Shown piece after piece: positions 26,801 through 35,069 of a DNA stretch of 57,890 nt. Position 1 is the stretch's first letter, and the number at the start of each line of letters is the position of its first letter. This stretch comes from Pyxidicoccus fallax. Lineage in GTDB: Bacteria > Myxococcota > Myxococcia > Myxococcales > Myxococcaceae. A program made the position numbers and the translations under genes. The notes below the pieces were generated by a model. That model saw nothing but the letters and a program-made list of their open reading frames with translations. It was not told the origin of the DNA and searched no databases. The stretch is from NCBI RefSeq assembly GCF_012933655.1, contig NZ_JABBJJ010000036.1, forward strand, positions 1 to 57,890, given 5' to 3'.

Positions 26801-27084
26801 AGCTCTACCTGGCCTTCCGCCTCGCCGTGGTGCGCGACTTCGCGGAGACGCGCGGCGCACTGCCGCTCATCGTCGATGACGTCCTCGTGAACTTCGACCC
26901 GGAGCGCGCACGCGGCGCCATCCGCCTGTTCGCCCGGCTCGCCACGCAGCAGCAGGTCATCGCCTTCACCTGCCACCCGTGGCTGCGCGAGCTCTTCGAG
27001 GCCGAGGGCGCCCGCGTGCAGGAGCTGGACTCCAGCACGAGCAAGCCCCAGCAGGCCTCCCTCACCGTGCTCCAGGCGGGCTGA
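23860..27084 (+). CDS. yhaN: SMC/Rad50-like AAA ATPase, YhaN-like
   Basis: A 1074-residue ABC-type ATPase with two half-domains joined by long coiled coils. Walker A is GPNEAGKST (34-42); the C-terminal half has the signature SAASLSRGTREQLYLAFRLAV, the Walker B LPLIVDDVLVNFD and the switch His in AFTCHPWL. Between the coiled coils, near the middle (about residues 485-525), are two adjacent hydrophobic segments (WWVPAVAAVVVVFSVVAWLL and VAVLCGVGGLLLTGVLEMA). These form a membrane hairpin, as in Bacillus YhaN, so the complex is probably membrane-tethered. It is translationally coupled to the yhaO-like nuclease and works with it. Confidence 0.88.
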   Translation: MKPGLRIDSLRVLGFGRFSGMTRELGPGLHLLYGPNEAGKSTLLAFLRSMLFGFEKNGHPERYEPKSGGPFGGELRLTTDVGPLLVRRVAAGRRAKGELSVLGPDGQFLPPERLEDALGHVSRELFFDVFAFRLDELAGFERLTEQRGASEALVAASMRGARRLPEVVARLQKSADELYKPNGTKPMLNETLKKLEEVQSRLREVGDRPARYFAERERLATLGEEQRGLDAELLSVGREVERLARLEAALGDLVALAEVRAELESLPALEHFPEGGEARLEDALLRNRNQRAEGARLEQRLATVRAGLERLSTPSRVRGREEALRLALAAYQERSGLMRALPARRAAVAEKRRQVERELKELGLPVDGPGLLALDLSAGVRATLEELATRLGAVETECREASGNRSRLRAERERLDGEVAGAEAELARLPETLPGQVRQQQAGLARMRGVRAELEKLGEQRAELRRQFESARTQSEPPPVEVVVPVWWVPAVAAVVVVFSVVAWLLAGTQVAVLCGVGGLLLTGVLEMARRRVETARASALEAHAARQRGRQQEEERLRSVLVGLAAREEVLHRELLASAQEAGMTPVATPADMASKEAALAEALEQAGRRESLVREREKQGAEQGRAQREERRAEEVLREVEQRQAELARTLAGHLAARSFPVTLPASAALALWRDAAALKQRLLDVGTEEAALSVDEQTCAPVAMRLWEEAVAAGLASEPVATVPSPSTLETVAARVSAALETAREQDVEHRALEQNHRELLAEKARLDGLCHAEETAIATLLAEGGATDEESFRRRAAQAHRYAELSHRARELSQRLEARTGLSESQAREALRETGGEQGLHSALEFQRARHTEAQQRQKEVLTDRGALKQLLEQWENDGELSRLRIEEESLKARAAELATRYAADRLALALLSRARRRFEEEQQPRVVQLASEHFDALTGGRYRRVIIPNAEERELRVSDGEQDWSAASLSRGTREQLYLAFRLAVVRDFAETRGALPLIVDDVLVNFDPERARGAIRLFARLATQQQVIAFTCHPWLRELFEAEGARVQELDSSTSKPQQASLTVLQAG

Positions 27085-27105
27085 GTCCCGCCGCCGCGCC
27101 ACTGG

Positions 27106-27111
27106 TACACT
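27106..27111 (+). promoter_or_regulatory. Putative -10 (TACACT) of paralog B
   Basis: GGTACACTCGTGGCG lies about 25-30 nt before ATG 27136. The same block (TACNNT, CGTGGCG, GG, CTCG, GGAGG, ATG) recurs before paralog C at 30349 and, less exactly, before paralog D at 39296. Confidence 0.55.
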
Positions 27112-27135
27112 CGTGGCGCGGCTCGCGGAGGCTGG

Positions 27136-30100
27136 ATGCGCAAGGGGACGAGGCTGGGAGTGGTCCTCGGGGTGCTGGCCCTGCTGCTGGGGCTCGGTCT
27201 CTCGATGCGCAGCGGGCAGCCGGCCCCCTCGCTCCAGCGTCAGTCCCAGGCTGTTCGCCCGGACACGCGCCTCCTTCCCGCGCCTCCGCCCCGTCCCGAG
27301 GGCGACCTGCATGTTCGCGGCGTGGTGCTTGGAGAACAGGGCCCTGCCCCCAGGGTGCGCGTCTCCGCCACGCGAGCGGAAGCCGGGCACACCCTGTCCA
27401 CGCTGTCCTGCGGGGACCTCCTCCAGCGACATGACGAGCTGCCCGCCAGGCTCTCGGACTGCCTCGACGAAGCAGCGAGCGCCGTGCTGGAGCTCGTCCT
27501 GTCACGTCAGGGCGAAGCCCTCGTGTACGCGGAGACCGTCACCGCGGACGACGGCAGCTTCAGCCTCGAGGGGCTTCCCGACGGAGACTTCACGCTCTGG
27601 GCCGCGGACTCGCGACGCGCGGGGATGTGGCCGGACATCGCGGCCGGCGCGGAGGGACTCACGCTCCGCCTCGGAGCAAGGCGCTGGCTGGAGGGCCTCG
27701 TCTCCGGTGAGGACGGAGTCCCCCTGGCTGGCGTCCGGGTGACGGCGCTCCACACGGAACACACCCGCTTCTTCGACACTGTGTCCGGAACGGACGGCCG
27801 CTACCGCCTGGGCCCCCTGCCCCTCGCGGACTACCGCGTCGCTCTCTCGAAGGAGGGCTGGCTACCGGAACTCACGCACGGCGCCCCGTACGAGGAGACG
27901 ACCCTCCGCCGTCCCAGGCGTCTCGTGGTGCGCGTGCGAAGCCAGGGTGCGCCCGCCGCCGGAGCCGAGGTCCGCCTGCGACGGCTGGAAGACGCCCGGG
28001 GCGCATCGCCCATCCACCTGGCGGAACAGGTAGCCACCACGGACGCGGAGGGCCGCGTCACCTTCGAACCCCTGTGGCCCTTCGTGCACCGCCTCACGGC
28101 CTCCCTCGGCACGAGTCACGCCATCGCCCGGGTGGAGCCGCACGCCCCCGAGACCCAGGTGGTGCTGGAGCTGGGCAACGCGCTCCGCGTCGAGGGCACG
28201 GTGCGCGACCGCGAGGGAAGGCCCGTGGCCGGGGCACGGGTAAGGGCCCATCTTGCGGGCGAGAGCGAGGAGGCGCACGAGGCCACCACCGACACCGCCG
28301 GCCACTACCTTCTCGGTCCCCTCGCACGCGGCAGCCACGCGTTCCAGGTCTTCGCCTCCGGATACCTCACCGAGGAGCCCCGGTGGCTGAAGCTCGGGCC
28401 GGAGACAGGACCGGTGGACTTCGTGCTGGCTCCAGCGGCCCCCATCGAGGGGCAGGTGGTGGACGAGGAAGGGCGTCCTCTCGCCGGATTCCTGCTGAGC
28501 TCGAGCTGCCCGAGGGTACGCCTCGCCTGGCGAGCGACAACGTGACCGACATCTCGGATGAGCTGGGCCGATTCCAGCTGAGTGCCCCCACGCCCGGCCC
28601 TTACACGCTCACCTTCGGAGAGCTGACGCTCCCTGCTTTCGAGACACTCCAGGTCGAGGCGCCCACCACGGAGGTCCGCTGGGTGATTCCCGGGAAGGCC
28701 CGCGTGACGGGGAGCGTCACCGACGAACATGGCGCGCCCGCCGCTCGGGTCAGGATGAGGCTGTGGCTCGAGGCAGACGGGTCGCTCAAGGCCCGGGGCA
28801 CGACGGATGCGCGTGGGCACTTCTCCCTGTGGGGCTTGTCCCCGGGCCGGTATGTGCTCGAAGCCGCCGAAGGCTCGGGAGAGGTCGAGCGCTTCACCTT
28901 CCATGCCTTGGAGTTGCGGGAGCGAGAAACGGCCGAGGTGGACCTGCGCCTGGAGGCGGGCTGGACGCTGTCGGGACGCGCCGTGGATGAGACGGGCCAC
29001 CCCCTGGCTGGTGTCCACATCCGCGCGCGCGCCTTCCCGGAACACACGCCTTCCTGGCGGCCCGGCGCCTGGGTCCATGAACCCTACGGAACGACTCCTT
29101 CCGTCCACACGGGAGCCGATGGCCGCTTCACGCTGCGCAACCTTCAGGGCCGTGAGGCCGAGTTGGAGGTGGACCTGGAAGGCTATCGCGCGCCGCCGCC
29201 CGACGAGCTCCGCGTGCGAGAGGGCAGCACGGACCTGCGCGTCGTCCTGCGGCGCATGGCCCGAATCCATGGGCGGCTCCTCGGTCCGGAAGGCGCGCCC
29301 ATCACCCGCTTCGGTGTGAGCGGCATGGAGGTGATGGACCCGGAGGGCGACTTCTCGGTTCCCATCCGGCGCTCCGGTACCTACCACCTGAAGTTCTCAG
29401 CGAAGGGAATGGCCCCGCTGCTCCACCGGGTGCCCGCGAGAGAGGGCACGGACGTGGACATGGGCGAGCTCCACCTGAGCCCGGGACGGAGGATTTCGGG
29501 ACGCGTGCTGGATGCGGAGACGTCCTCGCCGCTGGAAGGAGCCCAGGTCCTGACCTCCAACCTCCGGAACCCGCGCATCCGGATCCGGTCGCACCCCAAC
29601 GCGGTCCGCACGGACGTGGACGGCACCTTCACGCTGCCCCACGAACCGTCACGCCCCCTCCAACTCCTCGTGGAGGCGGAGGGCTACCGCGTCCGCAGCC
29701 TCGAGCTCGGCGGTGGAGACGTGGACGACCTCACGGTCCACATGGAGCAAGGGGCCCGGGTGATGCTCCTCGCGAAGGACGCCCAGGGGCGGCCCGTGGC
29801 GGCCAGCGGCTACCTGGACCAGGAAGGCTCCGGCATGGAGCTGGGCACCTTCTTCTACGCCGAGAATGGCATGGACGTGCTGAGGGGGCTGGAACCCGGC
29901 CGCTATCGGGTGCACGCCGGCCCGTCCGGGAAGAATGAGAACCACCTCGTCTTCCCCATCCACTTCGTGGACATTCCCGCCACGGGTGAGGTCTCCATCG
30001 AGTTGAGGGCACGCGACTCCGGCGCCACGCTGGAACTGCGCCTGAAGGGCGCCACCACCACCGCCGCCCTGTACCTGGGCGTCGCGCCCAGGCCCATTCC

Positions 30101-30311
30101 GCATGGCAGCCACTCTTCCCTGCTGAGCCGCGCCCTGGAGGCGGAAGACGTGAGCCCCGGCGTCGTGCGATTCCGCAACCTTCCCCCGGGACGCGCCACG
30201 CTCCTGCTCGTGAAGAACGAGGCCATCGTCTACCTCGACGAAGTCGACCTTCCCGCCGAGGGCACGGTGGTACGCGAAGTGACCTTCGACGAGAAGCTCC
30301 TCCGCCCCTGA
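27136..30311 (+). pseudogene. Carboxypeptidase-regulatory-like domain protein, paralog B, frameshifted
   Basis: Full-length homolog of the next gene (30379-33564), with the same N-terminal basic/TM segment, linker, Cys pair (LSC and SDC) and repeats. The frame is broken once. At about 28491-28500 (CCTGCTGAGC) one base appears to be missing: PLAGFLL runs into a TGA at 28543, while the true continuation, ELELPEGTPRLASDNVTDISDELGRF, is in another frame and stays open to 30311. As it stands, the first frame would give a 469-residue truncated surface protein. It is a recent tandem duplicate of paralog C, so decay after duplication is plausible; a sequencing error is the alternative. Confidence 0.8.
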
Positions 30312-30348
30312 GCGGGACTCCCGAGCCGCGGGCTGAGCCCGGCACTGC

Positions 30349-30354
30349 TACATT
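30349..30354 (+). promoter_or_regulatory. Putative -10 (TACATT) of paralog C
   Basis: GCTACATTCGTGGCG precedes ATG 30379 at the same distance as in paralog B and is followed by the same GGGGAGG ribosome-binding site region. Confidence 0.55.
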
Positions 30355-30378
30355 CGTGGCGGGGCTCGGGGAGGCAGG

Positions 30379-33300
30379 ATGCACAAGGGGATGAAGCGGG
30401 GGTTGGCCCTCGGGGTGCTGGCCCTGTTGCTGGGGCTCGGGTTCTGGATGAGCCGGGGGCACGAGCCCTCCGCGCTCCAGCGCGAAGCCCACGCGCTCCG
30501 CCCGGGCTCGGGCTTCCTGCTCCCCACGCCCGCACCGCGTCCCAAGGGCGACCTGCGCATCCGTGGCGTCGTGCTCGGAGAGCGAGGGCCCCTGTCCGGG
30601 GTGCGCGTCTCCGCCACGCGCGCGGAAGCCGGGCACACGCTGTCCACGCTGTCCTGCGCGGAGCTCCTCCAGCAGTCGAGCTGGGGCCGCGCGAAGCTCG
30701 CCGCGTGCATGGACGAAGCGGCGAGCACCGTGCTGGAGCTCGTCCTGTCACGTCAGGGCGAAGCGCCCCTGTACGCGGAGACCTCCACCGCGAACGACGG
30801 CAGCTTCAGCCTCGACGGGCTGCCCGCGGGAGACTTCGTGCTCTGGGCGGTGGACGCGCGAGGCACGGGGATGTGGCCGGACATCGCCGCCGGAGCGGAG
30901 GGCCTCTCGCTGCGCCTGGAAGCGGTGCGCTGGCTGGAGGGCACCGTCCTCGGTGAGGACGGCGGTCCCCTGGCCGGCGTGCGGGTGACGGCCCTGCACA
31001 CCGAGCACACCCGGTTCTTCGACACCGAGTCCGGGCCGGATGGCCGCTACCGCCTGGGCCCGCTTCCCCTCGCGGACTACCGCATCGCCCTCTCCAAGGA
31101 GGGCTGGCTGCCGGAGCTCGTGACGGGCACTCCGAATCAGCAGACGACCCTCCGCCGCCCCCGGCGACTCGTGGGACGCGTGCTGCACCAGGGCGCGCCC
31201 GCTCCCGGCGCCGAGGTCCGCCTGCGGCGACTGGAGGGCGACAGAGGCCCACTGTGGATTGACGTCGCGGAACTGGCGGTCACCTCCGACGCGGAGGGCC
31301 GCTTCACCTTCGAGCCCCTGTGGCCCTTCGCGCACCGGCTCACGGCCTCGCTTGGCGCGAGTCACGCCATCGCGCGGGTGCGGCCGGACGCTCCCGAGAC
31401 CCAGGTGGTGCTGGAGCTGGGCAACGCGCTCCGCCTCGAGGGCACGGTGCGTGACAGCGCGGGGAGCCCCATCGCCGGAGCGCGGGTGCGGGCCCATCCG
31501 GATGGCAAGCTTTCAGAGGCGTACGCGGCCAGCACCGACGCCGCGGGCCGCTATCGCCTCGGTCCCCTGGCTCGCGGCACGCACCGCCTCGTGGCGCTCG
31601 CGCCCCGGTATCTCGATGCGGTGCAGGAGCTGAAGCTCGGCGCGGAGACGGGGCCGGTGGACTTCACGCTGACCTCCTCGGCTCCCATCGAAGGCCACCT
31701 GGTCGACGACGAGGGACACCCGCTCGCCGACTTCATCATCGAGCTCCAGCTGCCCGACGGCGCGCCGCGCCTGCCGAATGGCACGCCGTCGACCGTCTCG
31801 GACGAGGCGGGCCGCTTCCAGCTGAATGCCCCCGCTCCGGGCCGCTACACCCTCCACATCGAAGACCTGGAGGGCTCCTTCCGCGAGCGCCACCAGGTCG
31901 ACGCCCCCGACACGAAGGCCCGCCTCGTGCTCGACCGGAAGGCCCGCGTGTCGGGGACCCTCACCGACGAACACGGCGCGCCCGTTCCCGGGGCTCGGAT
32001 GCGGCTGTGGCGCATGGAAGAGCCGGTGTCCGCCCAGGCCCGGGGCATGACGGATGCGCGAGGGCACTTCTCCCTCTGGGGCCTGTCCCCGGGGCGCTAC
32101 CTGCTCGAAGCCGCGGAAGGCTCGGGAGGCGTGGAGCGCCTCGCCTTCCACCCCGTGGAGCTGCGGGAGCGTGAAGCCGTCGAGGTGCCCCTGCGCCTGG
32201 AAGCAGGGCGGACCCTGTCGGGGCTCGTCGTGGATGAGGCGGGCCACCCCGTCTCCGAGGTCAGCGTCTTCACGTTCTCCTTCGCGGAACACGTCCCCGA
32301 GTGGCGGCGTGAGTTCAACCCCCAGGGCACGGATGGACCGACGCCGTCCGTCCGCACCGGAGCCGATGGCCGCTTCACGCTGCGGAACCTCCAGGCCCGC
32401 GAGCTCGAGCTGCGCACCCACCGGACGGGCTACGACGAGCCGCCGCCCGAGGAGCGCCGCGTGCGCGCGGGAGACACCGACGTGCGCATCGTCCTGCGGC
32501 GCATGGCCCGAATCCATGGGCGGCTCACCGGCCCGGACGGTGCGCCCCTCCGCCACTTCCGGGTGAACGGGGAGCAGACGATGGCCCCGGAAGGAGCCTT
32601 CTCGCTGCCCATCGACCCCGCCGGCCACTACTCCCTGGAGCTCTCCGCGCAGGGGATGGCCACGCGGGTTCTCAGGGGGAAGGCACGCGAGGGCACGGAC
32701 GTGGACCTGGGCGAGGTCCGCATGAGCCCGGCGCGAAGGGTGTCGGGACGCGTGCTGGACGCCGAGACGTCCAAGCCCGTGGAGCGTGCCTGGGTCCTGA
32801 CCTCCACCTTTCGAGAGCCGAGCTTCCCGGTCCGGACCCATGACAAGGTGGTCCGCACGGATGGGGATGGCGCCTTCACCCTGCCCGCCGAGGAGCCCGG
32901 TCCCCTCCAGCTCTTCGTGGAGGCGGAGGGCTACCGCGCGCGCGGCCTCGAGCTCGGGAGTGGAGACGTGGAGGGTCTCACGGTGCTCCTGGAGCGGGGA
33001 GCCCGGCTGACGCTCTCCGCGAGGGACGAACAGGGGCGCCCGGCGACGGTCAGCGTCTACCTGGACCGGGAAGGCGCCGACAGGTCGACGCGCGGCACCT
33101 ACGTCAGCGTCGAGCACGGCAGGAGCGTGATGAGCGGACTGGAGCCCGGCCGCTATCAGGTGCACGTCTCTTCATTCGCGAGGCAGGGGCCCACCCCGGT
33201 CTTCCCCATCCCATCCGTGGACATCCCCGCCACGGGCAACGTGTCCGTGGACCTGAGGGCACGGACCTCCGGCGCCACGCTGGAAGTCCATGCGAGGGGT

Positions 33301-33564
33301 GACGCCACCAGCGCCTTCCTCTATCCGGGCATCGCGCCTCCCATCCGCCTGCATGGCGATTGCGATGAACTGCAATCTCGCTCCGTGCGCCCCACGGGTG
33401 AGCTCCCGGGCGTCGTGACGTTCCGGAACCTGCCTCCTGGCCGCGTCACCCTCATCGTCTTGAAGTACCAAGCCTTCATCCACCGCGAGGAAATCGACCT
33501 CCCCGCCACGGGCACCGTGGTGCGCGAGGTGACTCCCGACTGGAAGCCCCTCCCAACTCCCTGA
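30379..33564 (+). CDS. Carboxypeptidase-regulatory-like domain protein, paralog C
   Basis: 1061 residues. The N-terminal helix (GLALGVLALLLGLGFWM) anchors a long extracytoplasmic chain of about ten carboxypeptidase-regulatory-like beta-sandwich repeats. A Cys pair in the first repeat (TLSTLSC and LAACMDEAAS) is conserved with the three paralogs and probably forms a disulfide. Repeats near the middle carry TDARGHFSLWGLSPGRY, identical in style to paralog B. No enzymatic domain is seen. GGGGAGG lies just upstream of the start. The intact copy of the B/C pair. Its role is unknown; a surface or matrix structural role is likely from the architecture. Confidence 0.85.
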   Translation: MHKGMKRGLALGVLALLLGLGFWMSRGHEPSALQREAHALRPGSGFLLPTPAPRPKGDLRIRGVVLGERGPLSGVRVSATRAEAGHTLSTLSCAELLQQSSWGRAKLAACMDEAASTVLELVLSRQGEAPLYAETSTANDGSFSLDGLPAGDFVLWAVDARGTGMWPDIAAGAEGLSLRLEAVRWLEGTVLGEDGGPLAGVRVTALHTEHTRFFDTESGPDGRYRLGPLPLADYRIALSKEGWLPELVTGTPNQQTTLRRPRRLVGRVLHQGAPAPGAEVRLRRLEGDRGPLWIDVAELAVTSDAEGRFTFEPLWPFAHRLTASLGASHAIARVRPDAPETQVVLELGNALRLEGTVRDSAGSPIAGARVRAHPDGKLSEAYAASTDAAGRYRLGPLARGTHRLVALAPRYLDAVQELKLGAETGPVDFTLTSSAPIEGHLVDDEGHPLADFIIELQLPDGAPRLPNGTPSTVSDEAGRFQLNAPAPGRYTLHIEDLEGSFRERHQVDAPDTKARLVLDRKARVSGTLTDEHGAPVPGARMRLWRMEEPVSAQARGMTDARGHFSLWGLSPGRYLLEAAEGSGGVERLAFHPVELREREAVEVPLRLEAGRTLSGLVVDEAGHPVSEVSVFTFSFAEHVPEWRREFNPQGTDGPTPSVRTGADGRFTLRNLQARELELRTHRTGYDEPPPEERRVRAGDTDVRIVLRRMARIHGRLTGPDGAPLRHFRVNGEQTMAPEGAFSLPIDPAGHYSLELSAQGMATRVLRGKAREGTDVDLGEVRMSPARRVSGRVLDAETSKPVERAWVLTSTFREPSFPVRTHDKVVRTDGDGAFTLPAEEPGPLQLFVEAEGYRARGLELGSGDVEGLTVLLERGARLTLSARDEQGRPATVSVYLDREGADRSTRGTYVSVEHGRSVMSGLEPGRYQVHVSSFARQGPTPVFPIPSVDIPATGNVSVDLRARTSGATLEVHARGDATSAFLYPGIAPPIRLHGDCDELQSRSVRPTGELPGVVTFRNLPPGRVTLIVLKYQAFIHREEIDLPATGTVVREVTPDWKPLPTP

Positions 33565-33606
33565 GCGGAATTCCCGAGCCCGCCCGCTCCCCTCCCTGGA
33601 GCACGC

Positions 33607-33634
33607 ATCTATATGCCTTGACAGGCATATAGAT
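33607..33634. promoter_or_regulatory. Perfect palindrome around a consensus -35 (ArsR operator)
   Basis: ATCTATATGCC (33607-33617) and GGCATATAGAT (33624-33634) are perfect 11-bp inverted repeats flanking TTGACA (33618-33623), an exact sigma-70 -35 box. TATACA at 33644-33649 can act as the -10. A repressor bound here would block the -35, as expected for autorepression by the ArsR-type gene that follows. Confidence 0.7.
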
Positions 33635-33653
33635 GAATCAGCATATACATCCC

Positions 33654-34013
33654 ATGCTGAGCGCGTTCGAAGTGGTGGCGGAGCCGAACCGCCGCCGCAT
33701 CCTGGACTTGTTGCGCGAGGGCCAGCGTCCCGTCGGGGACCTGGTGGACCGGCTCGGGCTGACGCAGCCGACCGTGTCCAAGCACCTGCGCGTGCTCAAG
33801 GATGCGCGGCTGGTGGACGTGGAGCAGGACGCGCAGCGGCGGCTGTACCGCCTGCGCCCCGAGCCCCTCGTGGAATTGGACTCGTGGCTCGCGCCGTACC
33901 GCGAGCTGTGGTCCCGCCGGCTCGACGCGCTGGAGCGACACCTGGACACCATGGCGGACGAACCGCCCGCCCCCACCCGCCGAAGCCCGGCCCCGAAGAG
34001 GAGGAAGCGATGA
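33654..34013 (+). CDS. ArsR-family winged-helix repressor
   Basis: A 119-residue regulator with the winged HTH of ArsR/SmtB proteins (PNRRRILDLLREGQRPVGDLVDRLGLTQPTVSKHLRVLKDARLV) and a short basic tail. No metal-binding ELCVCDL motif is present; this is the subgroup commonly paired with SRPBCC (AHSA1) genes, as here. ATG 33654 fits the promoter geometry (-35 at 33618, -10 at 33644, start at the predicted transcription start). ATG 33633, 7 codons earlier, lies inside the operator and is the alternative start. Its stop overlaps the ATG of the SRPBCC gene (ATGA, 34010-34013). It is probably an autorepressor of the operon. Confidence 0.85.
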   Translation: MLSAFEVVAEPNRRRILDLLREGQRPVGDLVDRLGLTQPTVSKHLRVLKDARLVDVEQDAQRRLYRLRPEPLVELDSWLAPYRELWSRRLDALERHLDTMADEPPAPTRRSPAPKRRKR

Positions 34014-34828
34014 AGAACGGAACCCTCACGACGAAAGGCAACCAGGTCGAGCTCCGCTTCGAGCGGCGGCTCGCCCACCCGCCCGAGAAGGTCTGGCGCG
34101 CGCTCACCGAGGCGAAGGAGCTGGCCCAGTGGTTCCCCGCCCGCATCGAGGGCCGCCGCGAGGCCGGCGCCGAATTGCGCTTCTTCTTCGAGGAGGGGGA
34201 GCCCTCCACCGGGAAGATTTCCGTCTTCGACCCGCCGCGCCTCCTCGAATACACGTGGGAGGGAGACCGGCTGCGCTGGGAATTGCGCCCCGAGGGCGCC
34301 GGCTGCCTGCTCGTCTTCACCACCATCCCCGGTGACCGCGCGAATGTCGCCCGCGACGCCACCGGCTGGCACATCTGCCTCGACAACCTGGAGGCCGGCC
34401 TCGACGGCAACCCCGCCGCCGCGTTCGACAAGGAGCGCTTCTCCGCCCTCAACGCGGAGTACGCCGCGCGCTTCGGCCTGGGCGCCTTCCCCGCCTTCAT
34501 GACGGGCGCGGCCAACCGCGTCGCTCCCGCCTCGCTGCGCATCCCCGGCGTGGAGGCCTTCGTCTTCGACGGCGCCGACGGCACCCAGCTCACCCTCTGC
34601 CACGCGAAGAGCGACGCGGAGACCGGCGAACAGTGGCGGGACTCCGACGAGTACCTCGTCGTCCTGGAGGGCCGCTACGTGGTGCGCATCAACGGCATGG
34701 ACATCGAGCTGGGCGCCGGGCGGGAGTTCATCATTCCCCATGGCGCCAGGACCTCCGGCAGATTCAGCGCCGGCACGCGCACGATTCACGCCTTCACCGG
34801 CCAGGGCCTGAAGCGCGCGGAGTCGTAG
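34010..34828 (+). CDS. SRPBCC (AHSA1)-cupin fusion protein
   Basis: A 272-residue two-domain protein. Residues about 1-150 are an SRPBCC/AHSA1 ligand-binding domain (FERRLAHPPEKVWRALTEAKELAQWFP, LLEYTWEGDRLRWELRP). Residues about 170-265 form a cupin-like barrel (VVLEGRYVVRINGMDIELGAGREFIIPHGARTSG). ArsR-SRPBCC operons are common, but the added cupin is unusual. The GAGGAGG before ATG 34010 and the ATGA overlap couple it to the repressor gene. It probably binds a small hydrophobic ligand; catalysis is not evident, since the cupin has few His metal ligands. Confidence 0.82.
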   Translation: MKNGTLTTKGNQVELRFERRLAHPPEKVWRALTEAKELAQWFPARIEGRREAGAELRFFFEEGEPSTGKISVFDPPRLLEYTWEGDRLRWELRPEGAGCLLVFTTIPGDRANVARDATGWHICLDNLEAGLDGNPAAAFDKERFSALNAEYAARFGLGAFPAFMTGAANRVAPASLRIPGVEAFVFDGADGTQLTLCHAKSDAETGEQWRDSDEYLVVLEGRYVVRINGMDIELGAGREFIIPHGARTSGRFSAGTRTIHAFTGQGLKRAES

Positions 34829-35016
34829 GAGCCGCAATGATTGGGAGGCGCACCGCCTCCCGAAGGTCCCCGCCGACCCGTCCTGACGGACTGTGTCACC
34901 GGCGTACGCGCCTGCGTTCGTCTCCGACGCGAGCCACCACCACCCACGGTCCGTTTCCTCACACGGGCAGAGCGCCTCCCTCGGAGCGCCCGGCTCATTA
35001 CAACCAGCACGGCATC

Positions 35017-35032
35017 TGGCAGCCCTATTGCA
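35017..35032 (+). promoter_or_regulatory. Sigma-54-type -24/-12 promoter
   Basis: TGGCA (35017-35021) and TTGCA (35028-35032) keep exact GG/GC spacing (10 bases between) of the sigma-54 consensus. The predicted start near 35044 gives a 26-nt leader before ATG 35070, with GAGAGG as ribosome-binding site. The 241-base gap in which it lies holds nothing else. Confidence 0.65.
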
Positions 35033-35069
35033 AACGGGGCCTCTCAGCAGAACCGAGAGGAACACCGCC

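Noticed and set aside
28485-28545. Programmed ribosomal frameshift in paralog B
   Set aside because: No slippery heptamer or stimulatory structure is evident, and the intact paralog C has no such site; a simple indel explains it.
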